64,000 nt of DNA, from contig OZ004593.1 in the NCBI GenBank assembly GCA_963924555.1, positions 2,786,480-2,850,479 on the forward strand, written 5' to 3'. A program made the translations under genes and the position numbers. Every line of letters starts with the position of its first letter. The stretch's first letter is position 1. The notes below the pieces were generated by a model, which worked only from the letters and a program-made list of their open reading frames with translations, was not told the origin of the DNA and did no database searches. Shown in pieces: positions 13,601-23,996 of the stretch. The stretch comes from Crambe crambe. Taxonomy: Eukaryota; Porifera; Demospongiae; Poecilosclerida; Crambeidae.

Positions 13601-14698
13601 GTAAGCCTATTAGCTATAGTTGTACATCAATCAGTTATCCCAAGGAATCATACTCCTAGTAAATTGAACAGAATACCAGGCATATTTAGTAATTTTCCTA
13701 CGTAATATGATAGTTAATAGTATTTTACTGGTATATAAATTTTAATTAGATCTTATTTTCTTTTCCAGCTGATTGATACTCTTGTGAAAATCAATAGCAC
13801 ATCTGAATTAATAGTTTCAAAACTAAGCCATTACTGCCAGTGTGCAATCAGTGCTGCCTACATCACAGCTGCTCAACTCTCCTGTGATCCTCAACAGAGA
13901 ACACATGTCATCTACAGAGCAAGGCTGAGTAGCACCTCTGATGTCAGCATCGGAAATTTTACCAACTTCCTCCGAGAGTGGGTCACGACTGGGAGCGCAT
14001 CAGTAACACTGGAATATGTCCAACTGAATCTGGATGCTACCTGTGTTGTTACGATTGACTCCTTTGATGACCCTATCTGTCCTTCTGCTCCAACTACCCT
14101 ATCACAAACACCTACCATTCCTGCAGTTGTCAAAGCAGAAATTAGTACTACAAACACCATAATAGCTGTGGCTGTGTCAGTAGCAGTAGGAGTGATTGTG
14201 GTTGTAGCATGTATTATTGCTGTAATATTCTACCAAAATCACTTCTCGGGAGGAAAGAAGAGGTTAGTAATAGCTGCTAGTGAAGCTAACATGTTAGACA
14301 TTGTAGCTATGGCTGATGAATTAGTAGAATAGGCTTAGCATTATTTTAGTAATAGCTACAAAACTGTACAACAATAATTTTGGGCTATAATGGCTTTCCT
14401 TCAAATCTAAGCCACCAGGGAGTGATAAATAGACTATTGTTGTTATTAATGTTTTCATTTTTGTTATGTATACAGGAAAGATATGGGAGGACAATTACTA
14501 GAGCGTCAGCCAAGTGGACATGAACTAACTCGTATCACAACTGACAGTAAGGATGAAGAAGAGACAAAAAGTCCACATGCTGATGCTTCACCCAATAGAT
14601 ATGAGACTGTCAATTTTCGTAATCCCAATTTCCGTACTGATGGTGATGATGCTACTGCACAGGATGATGAGGAAGAGATTGAGAAGACAGCTTTATAA
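1..14698 (+). CDS. Giant Ig/fibronectin III transmembrane receptor, 5' end outside the window
   Basis: Twenty-nine exons can be joined by GT-AG introns into one open frame of 2,858 residues plus stop. Exons: 1-214, 400-720, 967-1248, 1387-1725, 1813-2100, 2847-3092, 3155-3478, 3690-4043, 4224-4574, 4707-5024, 5185-5499, 5608-5949, 6010-6327, 6636-6986, 7319-7657, 7743-8057, 8124-8411, 8661-8951, 9337-9675, 9740-10090, 10299-10631, 10857-11174, 11238-11525, 11732-11920, 12819-12911, 13057-13347, 13539-13600, 13769-14262, 14476-14698. The first 26 junctions are phase 1, so nearly every exon is a symmetric one-domain unit. Order: nine Ig, one FN3, five Ig, three FN3, three Ig, four FN3 (one split over two exons), a membrane-proximal domain, a transmembrane helix and a short tail. 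Ig exons show the paired cysteines, the core Trp and a YxC motif; FN3 exons show the core Trp and a Tyr-rich F strand without conserved cysteines. By analogy with animal Ig/FN3 proteins it probably acts in adhesion or recognition at the cell surface. The signal peptide is not in view and no ortholog is named. Confidence 0.85.
2101..2846 (+). pseudogene. Intron with a HIRAN-like relic (about 2,350-2,532)
   Basis: The intron between Ig exons 5 and 6 is unusually long at 746 bp. It contains a 60-codon open stretch with the pattern CHREEGNLEDPYAIAV followed by a VDHIPR segment. This looks like the 'REPGNxxDPxAVAV...VGxxPR' pattern of HIRAN-type domains, which also occur in repeated, probably mobile, open reading frames of invertebrates. 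It has no splice signals tying it to the receptor and no partner exons, so I read it as a decayed insertion. The rest of the intron holds no coding signal that I recognise. Confidence 0.4.
3155..5024 (+). other. Cassette 1: three Ig exons plus one FN3 exon (exons 7-10)
   Basis: Exon 7 is of type alpha (VGGTYSITC, ITWISPSG, LLLSHSGLYMC). Exon 8 is of type beta (YAGSALTLRC, VMWLKSGRV, SDTGTYTC). Exon 9 is of type gamma (FDAILLVC, WRFTC). Exon 10 is an FN3 domain with the marker AYTPENYTVIYG and ending LEPNTTYYYQV. The same order of recognisable subtypes returns in exons 13-16 and 19-22, so this is one unit of an internal duplication. A TTTA tetranucleotide microsatellite (about 4,634-4,692) abuts the acceptor of exon 10. 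Confidence 0.75.
4634..4692. repeat. TTTA microsatellite
   Basis: About fourteen uninterrupted ATTT/TTTA units sit in the intron before exon 10, directly ahead of its polypyrimidine acceptor. Length changes here would alter the acceptor context. Confidence 0.95.
5185..8951 (+). other. Cassette 2: Ig x5 plus FN3 x3 (exons 11-18)
   Basis: The order is alpha-beta (exons 11, 12), alpha-beta-gamma (13, 14, 15), then FN3 exons 16, 17 and 18. Alpha exons share VAGENYTLIC or TAGELFTLIC and a late SHGG[ER]Y[TM]C. Beta exons share a DSQV or DTQV motif before the core Trp. Gamma exon 15 has FNTFSLNC. FN3 exon 16 carries the cassette marker AYTPENYFIEYG. Exons 17 and 18 are more ordinary FN3 domains (NATLSW, SSVYASW) with the P-x-N/R-G-x-I loop. 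The additional alpha-beta pair looks like a partial duplication inside the cassette. Confidence 0.75.
9337..11525 (+). other. Cassette 3: Ig x3 plus FN3 x2 (exons 19-23)
   Basis: Exon 19 is alpha (VAGETFTLLC, ITWISPQG, SHGGTYTC), exon 20 beta (YAGSFISVNC, DSQMTVTTVW), exon 21 gamma (YNTFTLRC, HLYFC). Exon 22 is the marker FN3 (AYTQEQYTINFG, LSPNTVYYFQI) and exon 23 a plain FN3 (SVRVSWGPP, ending GSGPP). ITWIS is shared between exons 7 and 19, which suggests that cassettes 1 and 3 are closer to each other than to cassette 2. Confidence 0.75.
11732..13347 (+). other. Two membrane-side FN3 domains, one split by an 898-bp intron
   Basis: Exon 24 (11,732-11,920) encodes the first half of an FN3 domain (VLQISW, P-x-x-NG-V-I) and exon 25 (12,819-12,911) its last strands (YNVSVKASTSAGFG). 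The intron between them is also phase 1. Exon 26 (13,057-13,347) is a complete FN3 domain (MNISWEKL, YSVTVSASTSVGG). This is the only domain of the visible gene split inside the fold. The intron holds AT-rich sequence and a repeat-like segment (about 12,290-12,520) with C-rich and G-rich arms. Confidence 0.75.
13539..14262 (+). other. Membrane-proximal domain and transmembrane helix (exons 27-28)
   Basis: Exon 27 (13,539-13,600) and exon 28 (13,769-14,262) encode about 120 residues with spaced cysteines (DDCYQW, HYCQC, LSCD, ATCVV, PIC), a Pro/Thr-rich linker, then a hydrophobic helix of about 25 residues (IIAVAVSVAVGVIVVVACII) followed by a basic stop-transfer (GGKKR). The fold of the cysteine-bearing part is not certain; a SEA-like juxtamembrane module is one possibility. 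If the donor at 14,263 is not used, the frame runs on for 24 codons to a stop at 14,332, giving a possible alternative short tail. Confidence 0.7.
14476..14698 (+). other. Cytoplasmic tail of the giant receptor
   Basis: Last exon, joined in phase 2. It encodes about 74 residues rich in Asp/Glu and Thr, with one tyrosine in RYETVNF and the C-terminus EKTAL. The final T-A-L fits a class I PDZ-binding motif (S/T-x-hydrophobic). There is no kinase, phosphatase or TIR domain, so any signalling must go through bound partners. Stop codon TAA at 14,696-14,698. Confidence 0.75.
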
Positions 14699-14886
14699 AT
14701 CAGTGATGTACTCCTAACTATAACTAACTATTATTAGCAACTTTAGAATTTATCCTACTGTTGAGTTAGCTACCCCTTAAAGTAGAGTTATGTACCCCCT
14801 TTAACATTGCTTATTTTTATTATTATGATTACTGCAAATGAAGTTATTTAACCAGCCTATTTTCTTCCATAGCAGCATGTATATTG

Positions 14887-15018
14887 CAGCATCAAGGTTC
14901 ATCGTCAGGACATAATTCAACATCTACAAAATATGTAGCTATATGCTTTTTTCAGCATCAAGGTTCATCGTCAGGACATAGCTAATTCAACATCTACAAA
15001 ATATGTAGCTATGCTTTA
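14887..15018. repeat. Two-copy tandem repeat, 66-bp unit
   Basis: Two adjacent near-identical copies start with CAGCATCAAGGTTCATCG at 14,887 and 14,953 and end in AATATGTAGCTAT-GC. They lie downstream of the Ig/FN3 gene and upstream of SRCR gene A. No coding signal. Confidence 0.85.
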
Positions 15019-15281
15019 GAATGTCCAGTGTTTTGGTGTGCATATTGAGACAATTTAGTGTGCAGTACACACTTTCATTTTTATAGTGTAGCTATAAGTG
15101 GCTCTCTTACCAAGTTGAATTTAATACCATGCATGGAAGATGTCCACAGAGAAAAACTCTGTTTTACATTGTTATTCAACATAAACCTCCAGCTAATTTA
15201 CTACAAGTGTATACTGTTTTCTAAACAATCACATGGATCATGCTTTATTACCACGAGCATAATTAGCTACCTAGTCACATT

Positions 15282-15420
15282 CACAGTTTACTCAACTTAT
15301 AACCACACTAAAAACTATTATGATGTCATAATACATCATCATTCCAGCTAGTTTTAAATTGTATCTCTAGTAGCTAGTATACAAGTATCCACATTCAGTA
15401 AGAAGGCTCTTGTCACAGGC
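15282..15420 (+). promoter_or_regulatory. Conserved upstream block of the MEVQVLL-type SRCR genes
   Basis: A block beginning CACAGTTTACTCAAC, followed by a TATGATGT..AATACATCATCATTC core and then TATCTCTAGTAGCTAG, stands directly before the start codon of gene A. Related blocks precede C (about 29,093-29,225), D (about 51,626-51,780) and I (about 63,335-63,460). Shared position ahead of the signal-peptide exon suggests promoter sequence, although part of the similarity is simply common descent by duplication. Confidence 0.5.
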
Positions 15421-15423
15421 ATC

Positions 15424-15976
15424 ATGGAGGTCCAGGTCTTACTATGTGTGCTGCTACTACTACACTCTACACTGAGTAAGCATTAGCTATTAGCTATGTA
15501 CCATGATCTTATCATAACTGTGAATTCTAAATTACTTGTAGAAGCTGAAGCTCAATGTCAGCGTGGTGACATTAGACCAGTGGGAATGATTAATCGGACT
15601 CACCTAGTTGGTCATATGGAGTTGTGTGATGGTGATGGAATGTGGAGAAAAATATGTGGTCAGGGATGGGGTGGAAATGACACAAGAGTTGCATGTCGAC
15701 AAATGGGATTTTCTGACCAAGGTAAACAAGCATGAAAAATGTGTAGTTAGCTATTATAAATAAGCTAGCTACTAGACTATTTTTTCTTTTCTTTCTTTAT
15801 GCAGGAGCAAGATTTTGCACTAGCTCATGTTCTGGTTCGAGTTCTCTCAATAGGAGGTTCACTAGATTTGAATGCAACGGGAATGAACAAAATCTTATCG
15901 ACTGCAAAAAGATTGCTAATAATGGAAATTGCCCTAATGCAGGAGTGACATGTATGTATGCTATGTCTCTGTGTGT

Positions 15977-16026
<50 letters not shown>

Positions 16027-17613
16027 CGGTGTTTAAGAGAAAATAAAAAGAAATAAGAAAGTTTTAAGGTTGACATGACCTTTGTCCATCCTCCCTCGGT
16101 AGAGGCCAATATTAATTGGACTATATATAAAAAATATATATGTAATAGTTATTAACCAAGCGCTAGGTTTGTAGTCGAATTATAAGCACGAGGCCCGAGG
16201 GCGAAGCCCGAGGGGCGAGTGTTTATAATTCACTACAAACCGCACGCGCGCGGTTAATAACTATTTTATAGCCCGCGCGAGTGTACTACGCATGCTCAGT
16301 GCTTCTGTCTCTATAGCGATGTACTAAGGTTTTCAGGTTGGTTGACCAGTAGAATTTGCGCATGTGCAAGATAAATTCAAGCGAGCAAAAATGCTGTCAT
16401 ACAAAATGCAATGCTCTTAAATTTTGCGAGCACGAATTTAATTCTGCACTGTTGGCAAATTTTGTGTCAACCAACCTGAAAACCTCAGTAGCTACTTTTT
16501 GGCTGCTTACAAGAATATGGCCGTCCCACTTCAACGTCGTGATTAGTATGGTACCGAACTATCTTTCACTCTATAACCCACCCACTCACTGTGCTTTAAC
16601 TTGCCCACGTAAGGTAGGGGCACAGCATCATAATTATGGTGGGACGCTGAATGGCAAGTAGGGCAGCTAGTGCAGAATACCAGCCACGCTGTTACACAGC
16701 TCGCAAGTTTTGCCTTTTATGCTGGCTACTCTCTGAAAAGCTTGTTGGGTTTGAAATGTGGAATGTGGTCAATAAATATCATTATAGCGTGCGCACCGTG
16801 TTCAATTAAAATTCTTTTCTGAGAGTAGTTAGTATAAGGACAGAACTCTATACTGTCACATACTCACCTTTCAGTCTAGTCACAACTCCTTAAAAGTATA
16901 CAATATCAACTTTGCAGAATCTATATCTAACTTTTCCCTGTAAACACCACCCCAGGCTACAATTACATGCACTGTATCACATTTATAAATCCATGTAAAT
17001 CGGTCCGTTACCATGGCAACGGGCTATAAATATATATATATCTCATTTTATCCTAAGATGGAGCATATTGAATAATGAGTAGCTGATGAGTTAACTAATG
17101 ATATATAGACGATAGCTAACAGCTATGACAGAGTTCCAGATGTTATTAGTTCTTCCGGTCATCAGGGGAAAACCCAATCCGATCATCACCAACCACAGGT
17201 TTCGGTCCCATTAATTTCCCGACCTGTGGTTAACTACGGAAGGGGTGGGACCACTCCCCATAGGAGCCCGGACATTACACTTCGATGATGGTTTCTATCT
17301 TTGTTGTGATAATTTGATAGTAGCAGGTGACACGTGATGAGCTTATGATTTTTATTTATTTTTTTGGTTACTATGTTACCCTACTTCCTCCCATAACATT
17401 AGATAACAAAAAGAAATTTGTTGTTGTAAGTATAGGCACTTCTATGGGTCTATTTGATCCTAAGCACCCTTGATTTGCCTACATTATGTACCTTGGTCTG
17501 GTAGCCATTGACTTCACATGGTCCAACTGAGCATGCTCTATTGTGCATGTACTTGTGGTTTGTGGTATTGTTTTAAAACTTTTTAGCTAATCATTATTGC
17601 AATACTACTATTC

Positions 17614-17649
<36 letters not shown>

Positions 17650-18725
17650 GTGCGTGTGTGTGTGTGTGTGTGCGTGCACGTGTGCGCATGCACATGTGTG
17701 TACTTTATACACTGTGGGGATATTTGGGAAACAGGGAGTTGGCTGAAGTTGTCATACCTACATATTATTACACAGCATACGTAGTTTATTCTGGTGGTAA
17801 TCTTCAGCTGCTTTCTAATCTTGCCTATAGCTAATATTTTCATAACATGCAGGTGTTAAAGTATCGACAAAAAACTTTACCAGTTGCGTAAACACAACAA
17901 ATATAATCACTCCCAAGAGAGAGATAGTTATGACAGTGACAGAGAGGGGGCAGTGCATCACTCTACAAACTTCTTATACTCTGACACCACCAAGTGTGCA
18001 AGTAGCTGCTGGGAACATAAAGGAATGTAACTGTGCAGCCCTGAGTGGAGGTCTGGGGGCACTGGCAGCTCTCATGGCCCTAGGGATGGTGGGTGTGGTC
18101 CTAGGGTGGGTATGGTCATGTCAAAGAAGGAAAGGGAAATCCACTACTCAGGAAAGGTTAGTATTAATTCAGCAAGGATCTCAGGTCACGACTCATTGAA
18201 ATTCCAGGTACCCATGCAGTGGATTGTAGGCCTAGGCTAAGTGCTTTGTAGTAAACATTACAAAAAGTTCCAATATATGTAGCTGCCTGGCCTGAAACTG
18301 CCACTTATATGTACATAACAGTTTCAATAGCAATATCTCACCTAATAAATTACCATCAGCACAAACAAGTTGGAGCCCATCAGCTACTTTATTTGCTCAC
18401 TGTCAATTACTCTTATTATATGTACATACATTAGTGTACTTTGTTTGATGAATGATGTAGAACTGTTGATCATGCTCTGTTTGAAAATCCCACCTACTCC
18501 ACTACCTCTGTCCCCCCACCACGCCCCTTAGTCCGATACAGTTCCAGTGGTCCTCAGGACAATCCCACTCGTGGCACACTTGAAGGGGTCTCCTCGACCT
18601 ATGATATCATCAAGAATGACCCATCCCTCACAGAGGGGGAACATGATTATCAAGTGCCAGAGGAAATGGAGGGAGGTGTATACGAGGTCCCATTCAATAC
18701 GGTCACTTCCATTGATAATGACTAG
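15424..18725 (+). CDS. SRCR receptor A (signal peptide, SRCR, stalk, TM, tyrosine tail)
   Basis: Five exons: 15,424-15,475, 15,542-15,721, 15,805-15,951, 17,853-18,156, 18,461-18,725; 948 nt in frame, 315 residues. Exon 1 is a signal peptide (MEVQVLLCVLLLLHSTL). Exons 2-3 encode one SRCR domain ([45 protein letters not shown]); division over two exons is typical of group A SRCR. Exon 4 gives a Thr-rich stalk, a helix near residues 188-214 (GGLGALAALMALGMVG) and a basic anchor (QRRKGK). Exon 5 is the tail, with FENPTY (NPxY), STYDII, HDYQVP and VYEVP. SRCR domains bind protein or polyanionic ligands, so a surface recognition role is likely; ligand unknown. A TAG ends the frame just before a sequence that in C and G encodes a last YxxL box. 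Confidence 0.8.
15982..16024. repeat. GT microsatellite in intron 3 of gene A
   Basis: About 20 GT units. The reverse frame yields a His-Thr ORF that is an artefact of the repeat. Confidence 0.95.
16144..16265. repeat. Foldback repeat (MITE-like) in intron 3 of gene A
   Basis: Arms AATAGTTATTAACC and GGTTAATAACTATT close a 122-bp structure whose inner arms (GGTTTGTAGTCGAATTATAA and its near complement) also pair. The loop contains GAGGCCCGAGGGCGAAGCCC. Probably the end or core of a non-autonomous element. Confidence 0.65.
16327..16485. mobile_element. Short palindromic MITE with 20-bp perfect terminal inverted repeats
   Basis: AGGTTTTCAGGTTGGTTGAC at the left end is the exact reverse complement of the right end, and the 159-bp body is itself imperfectly self-complementary (GCTGTCATACAAAATGC pairs across the centre). 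I could not define a clear target duplication. Confidence 0.65.
16486..17852. other. Remainder of intron 3 of gene A: repeats, no gene
   Basis: This stretch holds an unrecognised segment with a short hairpin (AACCACAGGT and ACCTGTGGTT, about 17,195-17,233), a (GT)n tract with GCGT interruptions at about 17,616-17,700, and AT-rich sequence. No convincing coding signal was seen on either strand. Confidence 0.6.
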
Positions 18726-19689
18726 GAGGTTTACTCCACACTCCAGCACGTGAACATAAAGTATAACACTTTCATATGCATCATGCTTGCACCATTTAGC
18801 TAAGTGTATAAGACTCATTATTATCAAGTGTTATAGAATAATAATTATAGACAGTCATTTACAATAATTATTTTCATGCATTTGTATGCTCATGAATAGT
18901 ACATGAACAGAACAGTACACCAATGTAGGTAAGTATGGCCAGGGCACCTGGAAAGTGGAAATGATATTATTATTGTAGCAGATACACAGGTTTTATGTGG
19001 CACATGAATGGATTGTGGATTGCACAGACATAGATGTGAGGTTTTCTCCAATTATACAGTACTGCATGAATATCAGTGGAAATACTGTGATTTCATCTGA
19101 TGATCACATAGTCTCTACACCTGTGATATGATAATGTGTAATTGTACCATTGCCATACTCAACAAGATGTCCAGACAACTATTTACAGATAATGCTGTCA
19201 GCTCAAACAACTACTAGAGCTATTGTTATTTAAAAACCAGCCTTTTCCATATCATAGGTTATGTGTAGCCTAACCATTTGAATGGATGCAACTTAACAGC
19301 TGTTTGGAAGTTTGAGAGACACTCTTTCCACCATATTGAGATGTTGTAGCTACATGCATACTATAGTATGGCTAGCTGCACACATCAAACTGCATCATGA
19401 CAAATCATAATAGGCTCATTGCCTTAATCATTATTAATTACAGATTTTTTGGGGAATGTTACAAAATCTATTTAGCTTAATAAACAAATCTTTATAGCTA
19501 GCTGATCATGCTTGTAAACACTTTCAGTGGATTGAAATTTAAAATAACTGTAGGTATACCATAATATCAACCATCACAATATGACCCTGCATGCAGTCTT
19601 CTTACACATAAATATAATGACTTAAGTGTCACATGCTAGCCTTGTACCCAGACCCTCCCATGCAAGAGCCAGAGCGCTCAACTTCAGGA
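18726..19689. other. 3' flank of gene A, no gene
   Basis: The first part is the 3' flank, beginning with the YxxL-box remnant after the TAG and then a GTGAACATAAAG motif shared with C and G. The rest is AT-rich with AGCTA words. A motif GGCCAGGGCA..GGAAAGTGGAAAT recurs downstream of several cluster members, marking it as duplicated 3' flank. Confidence 0.6.
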
Positions 19690-20642
19690 CACTGGAATAT
19701 AACTGTGCAGCCCTGAGTGGAGGTCTGGGGGCACTGGCAGCTCTCATGGTCCTATATGTAGGGATGGTGAGTATAGCCACAGGATGTGTGTGGTCATGTA
19801 GAACGAAATAATTATGGCAACAAAGAGAGGTACTACATGTATAGCTAATAGCATAACAAACTTACTTTCGGTACTACATGTAGGGCAATGTGCAATATTT
19901 GACAGTGAGCAAGTATTCTTATGGCTTTTACGTAGCTAGAGCTGATAGCTCCGTTGAGTTTTATAAGTGGGAGGCAGCTGTATGCATTGCTTACCACAAA
20001 GCACTTAGATAAGTCAATCCAATTACAATTGGAGCATGCCCATGCACATATAGAATGCTGCTATTGTGTGACATGTACCATCCTATGTACATACACTGTG
20101 ACATTTTGGAGTGTAAACCTAGATATATATATTTACAATTTCAATGAGTCATGACCTGAGAGTCAGCTCACTGGATTGTTATTATTACCGGGTCAACAGT
20201 GCAACTGAAATGGATGAAAATCCCAGCTATGCAGTTGTTTCCCTCCACAAGAAGAACCCTTCAAGAGAATACAAGTAAGCAATAATTGTGTGTTAAACAA
20301 CATGTGTAGCTACATATCATATTAGAATCTTGACAAACTTGGGACCAATGGGACTAAGTCCAATAGGACCAACAACAACTTGAGACCAGGTCCCAACATA
20401 ACTTTGGACCAATGCCATAATCAACTTTCTTAATAATAATATTATGCTTAATAGCCAGTCCCAAACTTCTGTCATGGGGGAATTTTTTTCCCATGGCTAG
20501 TTATGGAGAGTTAGTCGAAGTATGAAGAAGTGGCCAGAATGATTTTCTACTGTATGTACATGTCTTACTATGCAGCATAACTGAACTGGATGAAAACCCC
20601 AGCTATGATGTAACAGGACAGGCTCTCCAACAAACCTCTTGA
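19690..20642 (+). pseudogene. Solo SRCR-receptor TM exon plus two DENPSY tail exons
   Basis: A transmembrane exon copy at about 19,690-19,811 (NCAALSGGLGALAALM) ends in an early stop after WSCRTK. It is followed by two small exons with good splice sites and matching phase 2 borders: 20,200-20,274 (ATEMDENPSYAVVSL) and 20,576-20,642 (ITELDENPSYDVTG, stop TGA). The two tail exons splice in frame with each other and carry tandem NPSY motifs. No signal peptide or SRCR exon lies nearby. Either this is the 3' half of a lost gene, or the tail exons serve gene A by alternative splicing. Confidence 0.55.
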
Positions 20643-21417
20643 ACTATTACAAAACAATAATAATAACAAGACATCCACAGAAAAAAAATAAACTCATAAT
20701 AGGTATACGTACATAGCTACCATCATGATGATGCATAGACACTGATCATAAAATTAATGTTCTGTTATTGTTGCAGAATACCAAAACCTCTAGCAACTAG
20801 TGTATATAACTAGTGTAGCTAAGACTGTTTTCTAAACAGTCGCATGCAGCATGGATCTTATCTGTCATGCTATGATGGTACAGTCTTGGTAGCTAAAATA
20901 TCAACTATAGCATTACAATTATCTTTGCCGCTAAGTTGCAGATCAGCTCCTATAACTTCTATTGTCCATCGCCTGTGCATGCACATTGTTAACATGCAGA
21001 GGATTTTGGGAACCTCAGATGTGCCCAATCCCCAATGCATCCCTAATGCTAGAAGAATTTGCAGGTGAAAATGCAAGGTTAGTTTGAGTTTTGGATGACA
21101 AGATGAAGGAACAAGAGGAAATAGAGAAGTTGGTAGATTTACCAGAGAGTGAAATGAAAGGAAGTAGACTTATCTTTGACAAGGAAACTATTTGAATCAT
21201 TCTTGTTTGTTTTCAGCAAGGTAAATTTATCTTTTGGTGATCAAAAGTCTTTTTAAGATAATTCTATGTCTCCATCAATGTTGATGATCTGTTTCACCAT
21301 TATTATGCAAGTGCGCATATGCCTGATTACAACACCATGGAACCACTTCTCCTCCATGGACATCATGAACACACTATAAAAATTATGTGGGCCTGACTCT
21401 TACTCAGCCTCCTGGAG
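20643..21417. other. No gene recognised; duplicated flank sequence
   Basis: Sequence around 20,775-20,890 (GTGTAGCTAAGACTGTTTTC, then a CTGTCATGCTATGATGGTACAG segment) recurs at about 62,655-62,880, so it is part of the cluster's duplicated flanks. A short open stretch near 21,100-21,195 encodes an acidic, coil-like peptide but has no start, partner exons or family match. Confidence 0.5.
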
Positions 21418-22198
21418 CAGAGCTGGATCCAGGGGAGGGGTTTGAGGGTTGCAAACTCCCTTTTTGTTCCCAAGCTATTATACAATTTGACCATGCCTAC
21501 TTGCTTAGCCATGTCTATTTTTCTTTGATAATTTGTGTTTCTCTTCTAAAGTAGTGTAATTAGAAGAGAGAACATGTTACATGTGTGGGCTAACTAAACT
21601 AGGAACTAATGCGGTTACTATAATAATTATCATCTAAGGCTACGGTCAAAGAAAGAAACAATCTATGTATACATGATACATCCATTTCAGCTTTCACTTT
21701 CAAGGTCACACATTGGATAACTTGGTACATACTAACTGTGATTTCCGTTTACGATCGCACCTGTGACCATGCACGTGTCATTCAAAGATATCTTTCGGAG
21801 TATGTGATTTCCTTAAACAATCACACCTGTAATCTTGTATGTGTCACTTCAAAGATATCTTTTGTAGCACTTTGGCTTACTTTTCAAGGTCATGCACACA
21901 TTAGATAACTCGGTGCATACTAACTGTGATTTGAGGTGTGACCTTGCATGTGCCACTTAGCTACAACACAAATTTTGGGATGCTTCATCTCTTTGCCTAC
22001 ACTCATGATGCACACAAACCGGATTCGATTTTGTGCAACTAATAATTTAAGCAATGCTCAATAGTGGTAGCCTACCAGTGAAGCCAACATGGGTCCTCCA
22101 AAACTAATATGCTCCTTCTTGTACCTTTCCTCATGGTCCAGTGTTTGTGCTCCTAATCCTGCAACCCCACCTATCTAAAAACCCTGGATCCAGCCCTG
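21418..22198. mobile_element. hAT-like non-autonomous element
   Basis: Ends CAGAGCTGGATCCAGGG and CCCTGGATCCAGCCCTG form a 17-bp inverted repeat with one mismatch, resembling CAGGG..GGATCC termini common in hAT-type MITEs. The body contains internal repeats built on CAAGGTCACAC.TTAGATAAC and TTCAAAGATATCTTT. The flanking 8-mers do not match well, so the target duplication is not established. Confidence 0.55.
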
Positions 22199-23965
22199 TA
22201 GAGTAGTTTTGATATGCTGGTGCACTCATTTCTACAACTGGAATCAATTATATGCTATTAAGGGGGAGATACTAACCACACACTTATTATACCAACTGGA
22301 AGTACACTCCCCAGATGGCAAAGGACCCCTTGGGTTCATTCTGATTTCATCATTACACATCTTGGACCAAGCCCCAAACAACTGAACATTGAGGGATTGC
22401 CCTCTCATGGACCCCCATCTAGCACAGCTGATTGTTCTCTCCAAGATAACTCATCTGCTTGCAAATAAGGGGTCCAAGGCTCTGTTTCAGGAGTTATAGC
22501 AGCTCAATTTGAAGCAACTTGGCAGTCAAGGTGAGCACAACACTTAGAACCACCAAAATTTGAATTCCAAATTTGACCCTTGACCTCATTTTTTGCTGAC
22601 ACCGCAAAAATGTACATCGCGAGTGAATTTCTCTGTTGAGCAATCACAAACCCAGGATTTGAAGGTGTGGCTGTTTAAGCTTCAACCCCCTCTACTTAAA
22701 ACAGGTGCAAATTATGCAAAACTAGGATATCGATTTTTCATGTTGCAGACCCTAAATACAGGGGGAAACATCACTTCCATTCAGCATCAGTGAACATAAA
22801 GAACAGTATAGCAGTTTATGAAACTCTCATGTTTGCACCAAATTTTCCCATTCAAGTGTTATAGCTAGAAAAAAAAATATTCATCCATTATTTCGTGTGC
22901 TCCCTTGTCACTTATATCAAACATGAGTTAATACAGTGAACACATGCACAGTACACAAGAATTATGTGTTGGCCAGGGCAAAGGAAAGTGGAAATAGTAA
23001 TGGCAAATACATACGTAGGTCTCGATCATGTACAAGGCACATGAATGGATTGTGGACTGCACTACTGCATGAGGTTACTTAGTTTCAAGTCTCACACATG
23101 TAGCTTAATAGAAAAGCAATGTAGACTACCTCTGTGAAAATACTGTGACTTCCTCTGATGATCACGTAGTCCCTACACTTGTGATGTGATAGCTAATGTG
23201 CGACTGTATTCTCAAGATCTATTACGTATAATGTTGAGCACAAACACCACAGCTACTCTATAAAATCATGAGAAAGGTTCCAGGAAGTTACAACCACTGA
23301 TTTCTAGGCCTGCTTTACAGGCATCCTGGTTTGAACAGGCAGCAATATGATTTTTGATATTTGTCTTTAGGTAACCTTCAAGAGTCTAACATAGCATGTC
23401 CTAAAATATGTAGCTATAACACTCAAATTTGTGCAAGGTCAGGTGTCAAACCCTTGCATGTGATTGATAACAGTTAGTACGCACTGAGTTATCTAATGCA
23501 TTGAAAGTGCAAGACAAAATACACTGCAATATATTATCTTTGAAGTGCAAGGCCACAGGTGTGATCATTAAGGAAATATCTCTCCATTTGACCATATAGC
23601 CTTGGATGATTGCTCCTTATAGGAGCCAATGTTGTTACTATACAGGCATTTAAGACTACCTATAATGTCAAAGTAGAAAATAGTCTACGTAGGTACACGA
23701 CCATATTATTATCTGTATTGGAATGTACTTTGGTTTGACAATATACTTTCAAGTCACACATTAGATAGCTCAGTGCATACTAACTGCTATTTCCTTTAAC
23801 AATCACATGCACATTCACTTCAAAGATATCTGTAATCTTGGGAGCATCTTGCCCAGCCCTTTGCCTCCACTCATGCAGGTGATCACACTGCCCTACCAGT
23901 CCTACTATAGGCCTGCCAGTGAAACCAGAATGGGTCCTCCAAAAAATTCCCACACCATATGCCCC

Positions 23966-23996
<31 letters not shown>

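Noticed and set aside
15825..16109. Minus-strand ORF with a His-Thr run
   Set aside because: It reads through the GT microsatellite and the antisense of SRCR exon 3.
17583..17843. ORFs on both strands with His-Thr or Cys-Val runs
   Set aside because: Both are products of the GT/GCGT repeat in intron 3 of gene A.
21015..21200. Acidic coil-like open stretch near 21,080-21,195 (plus strand)
   Set aside because: Too short, no start codon or exon partner, and no recognisable family.
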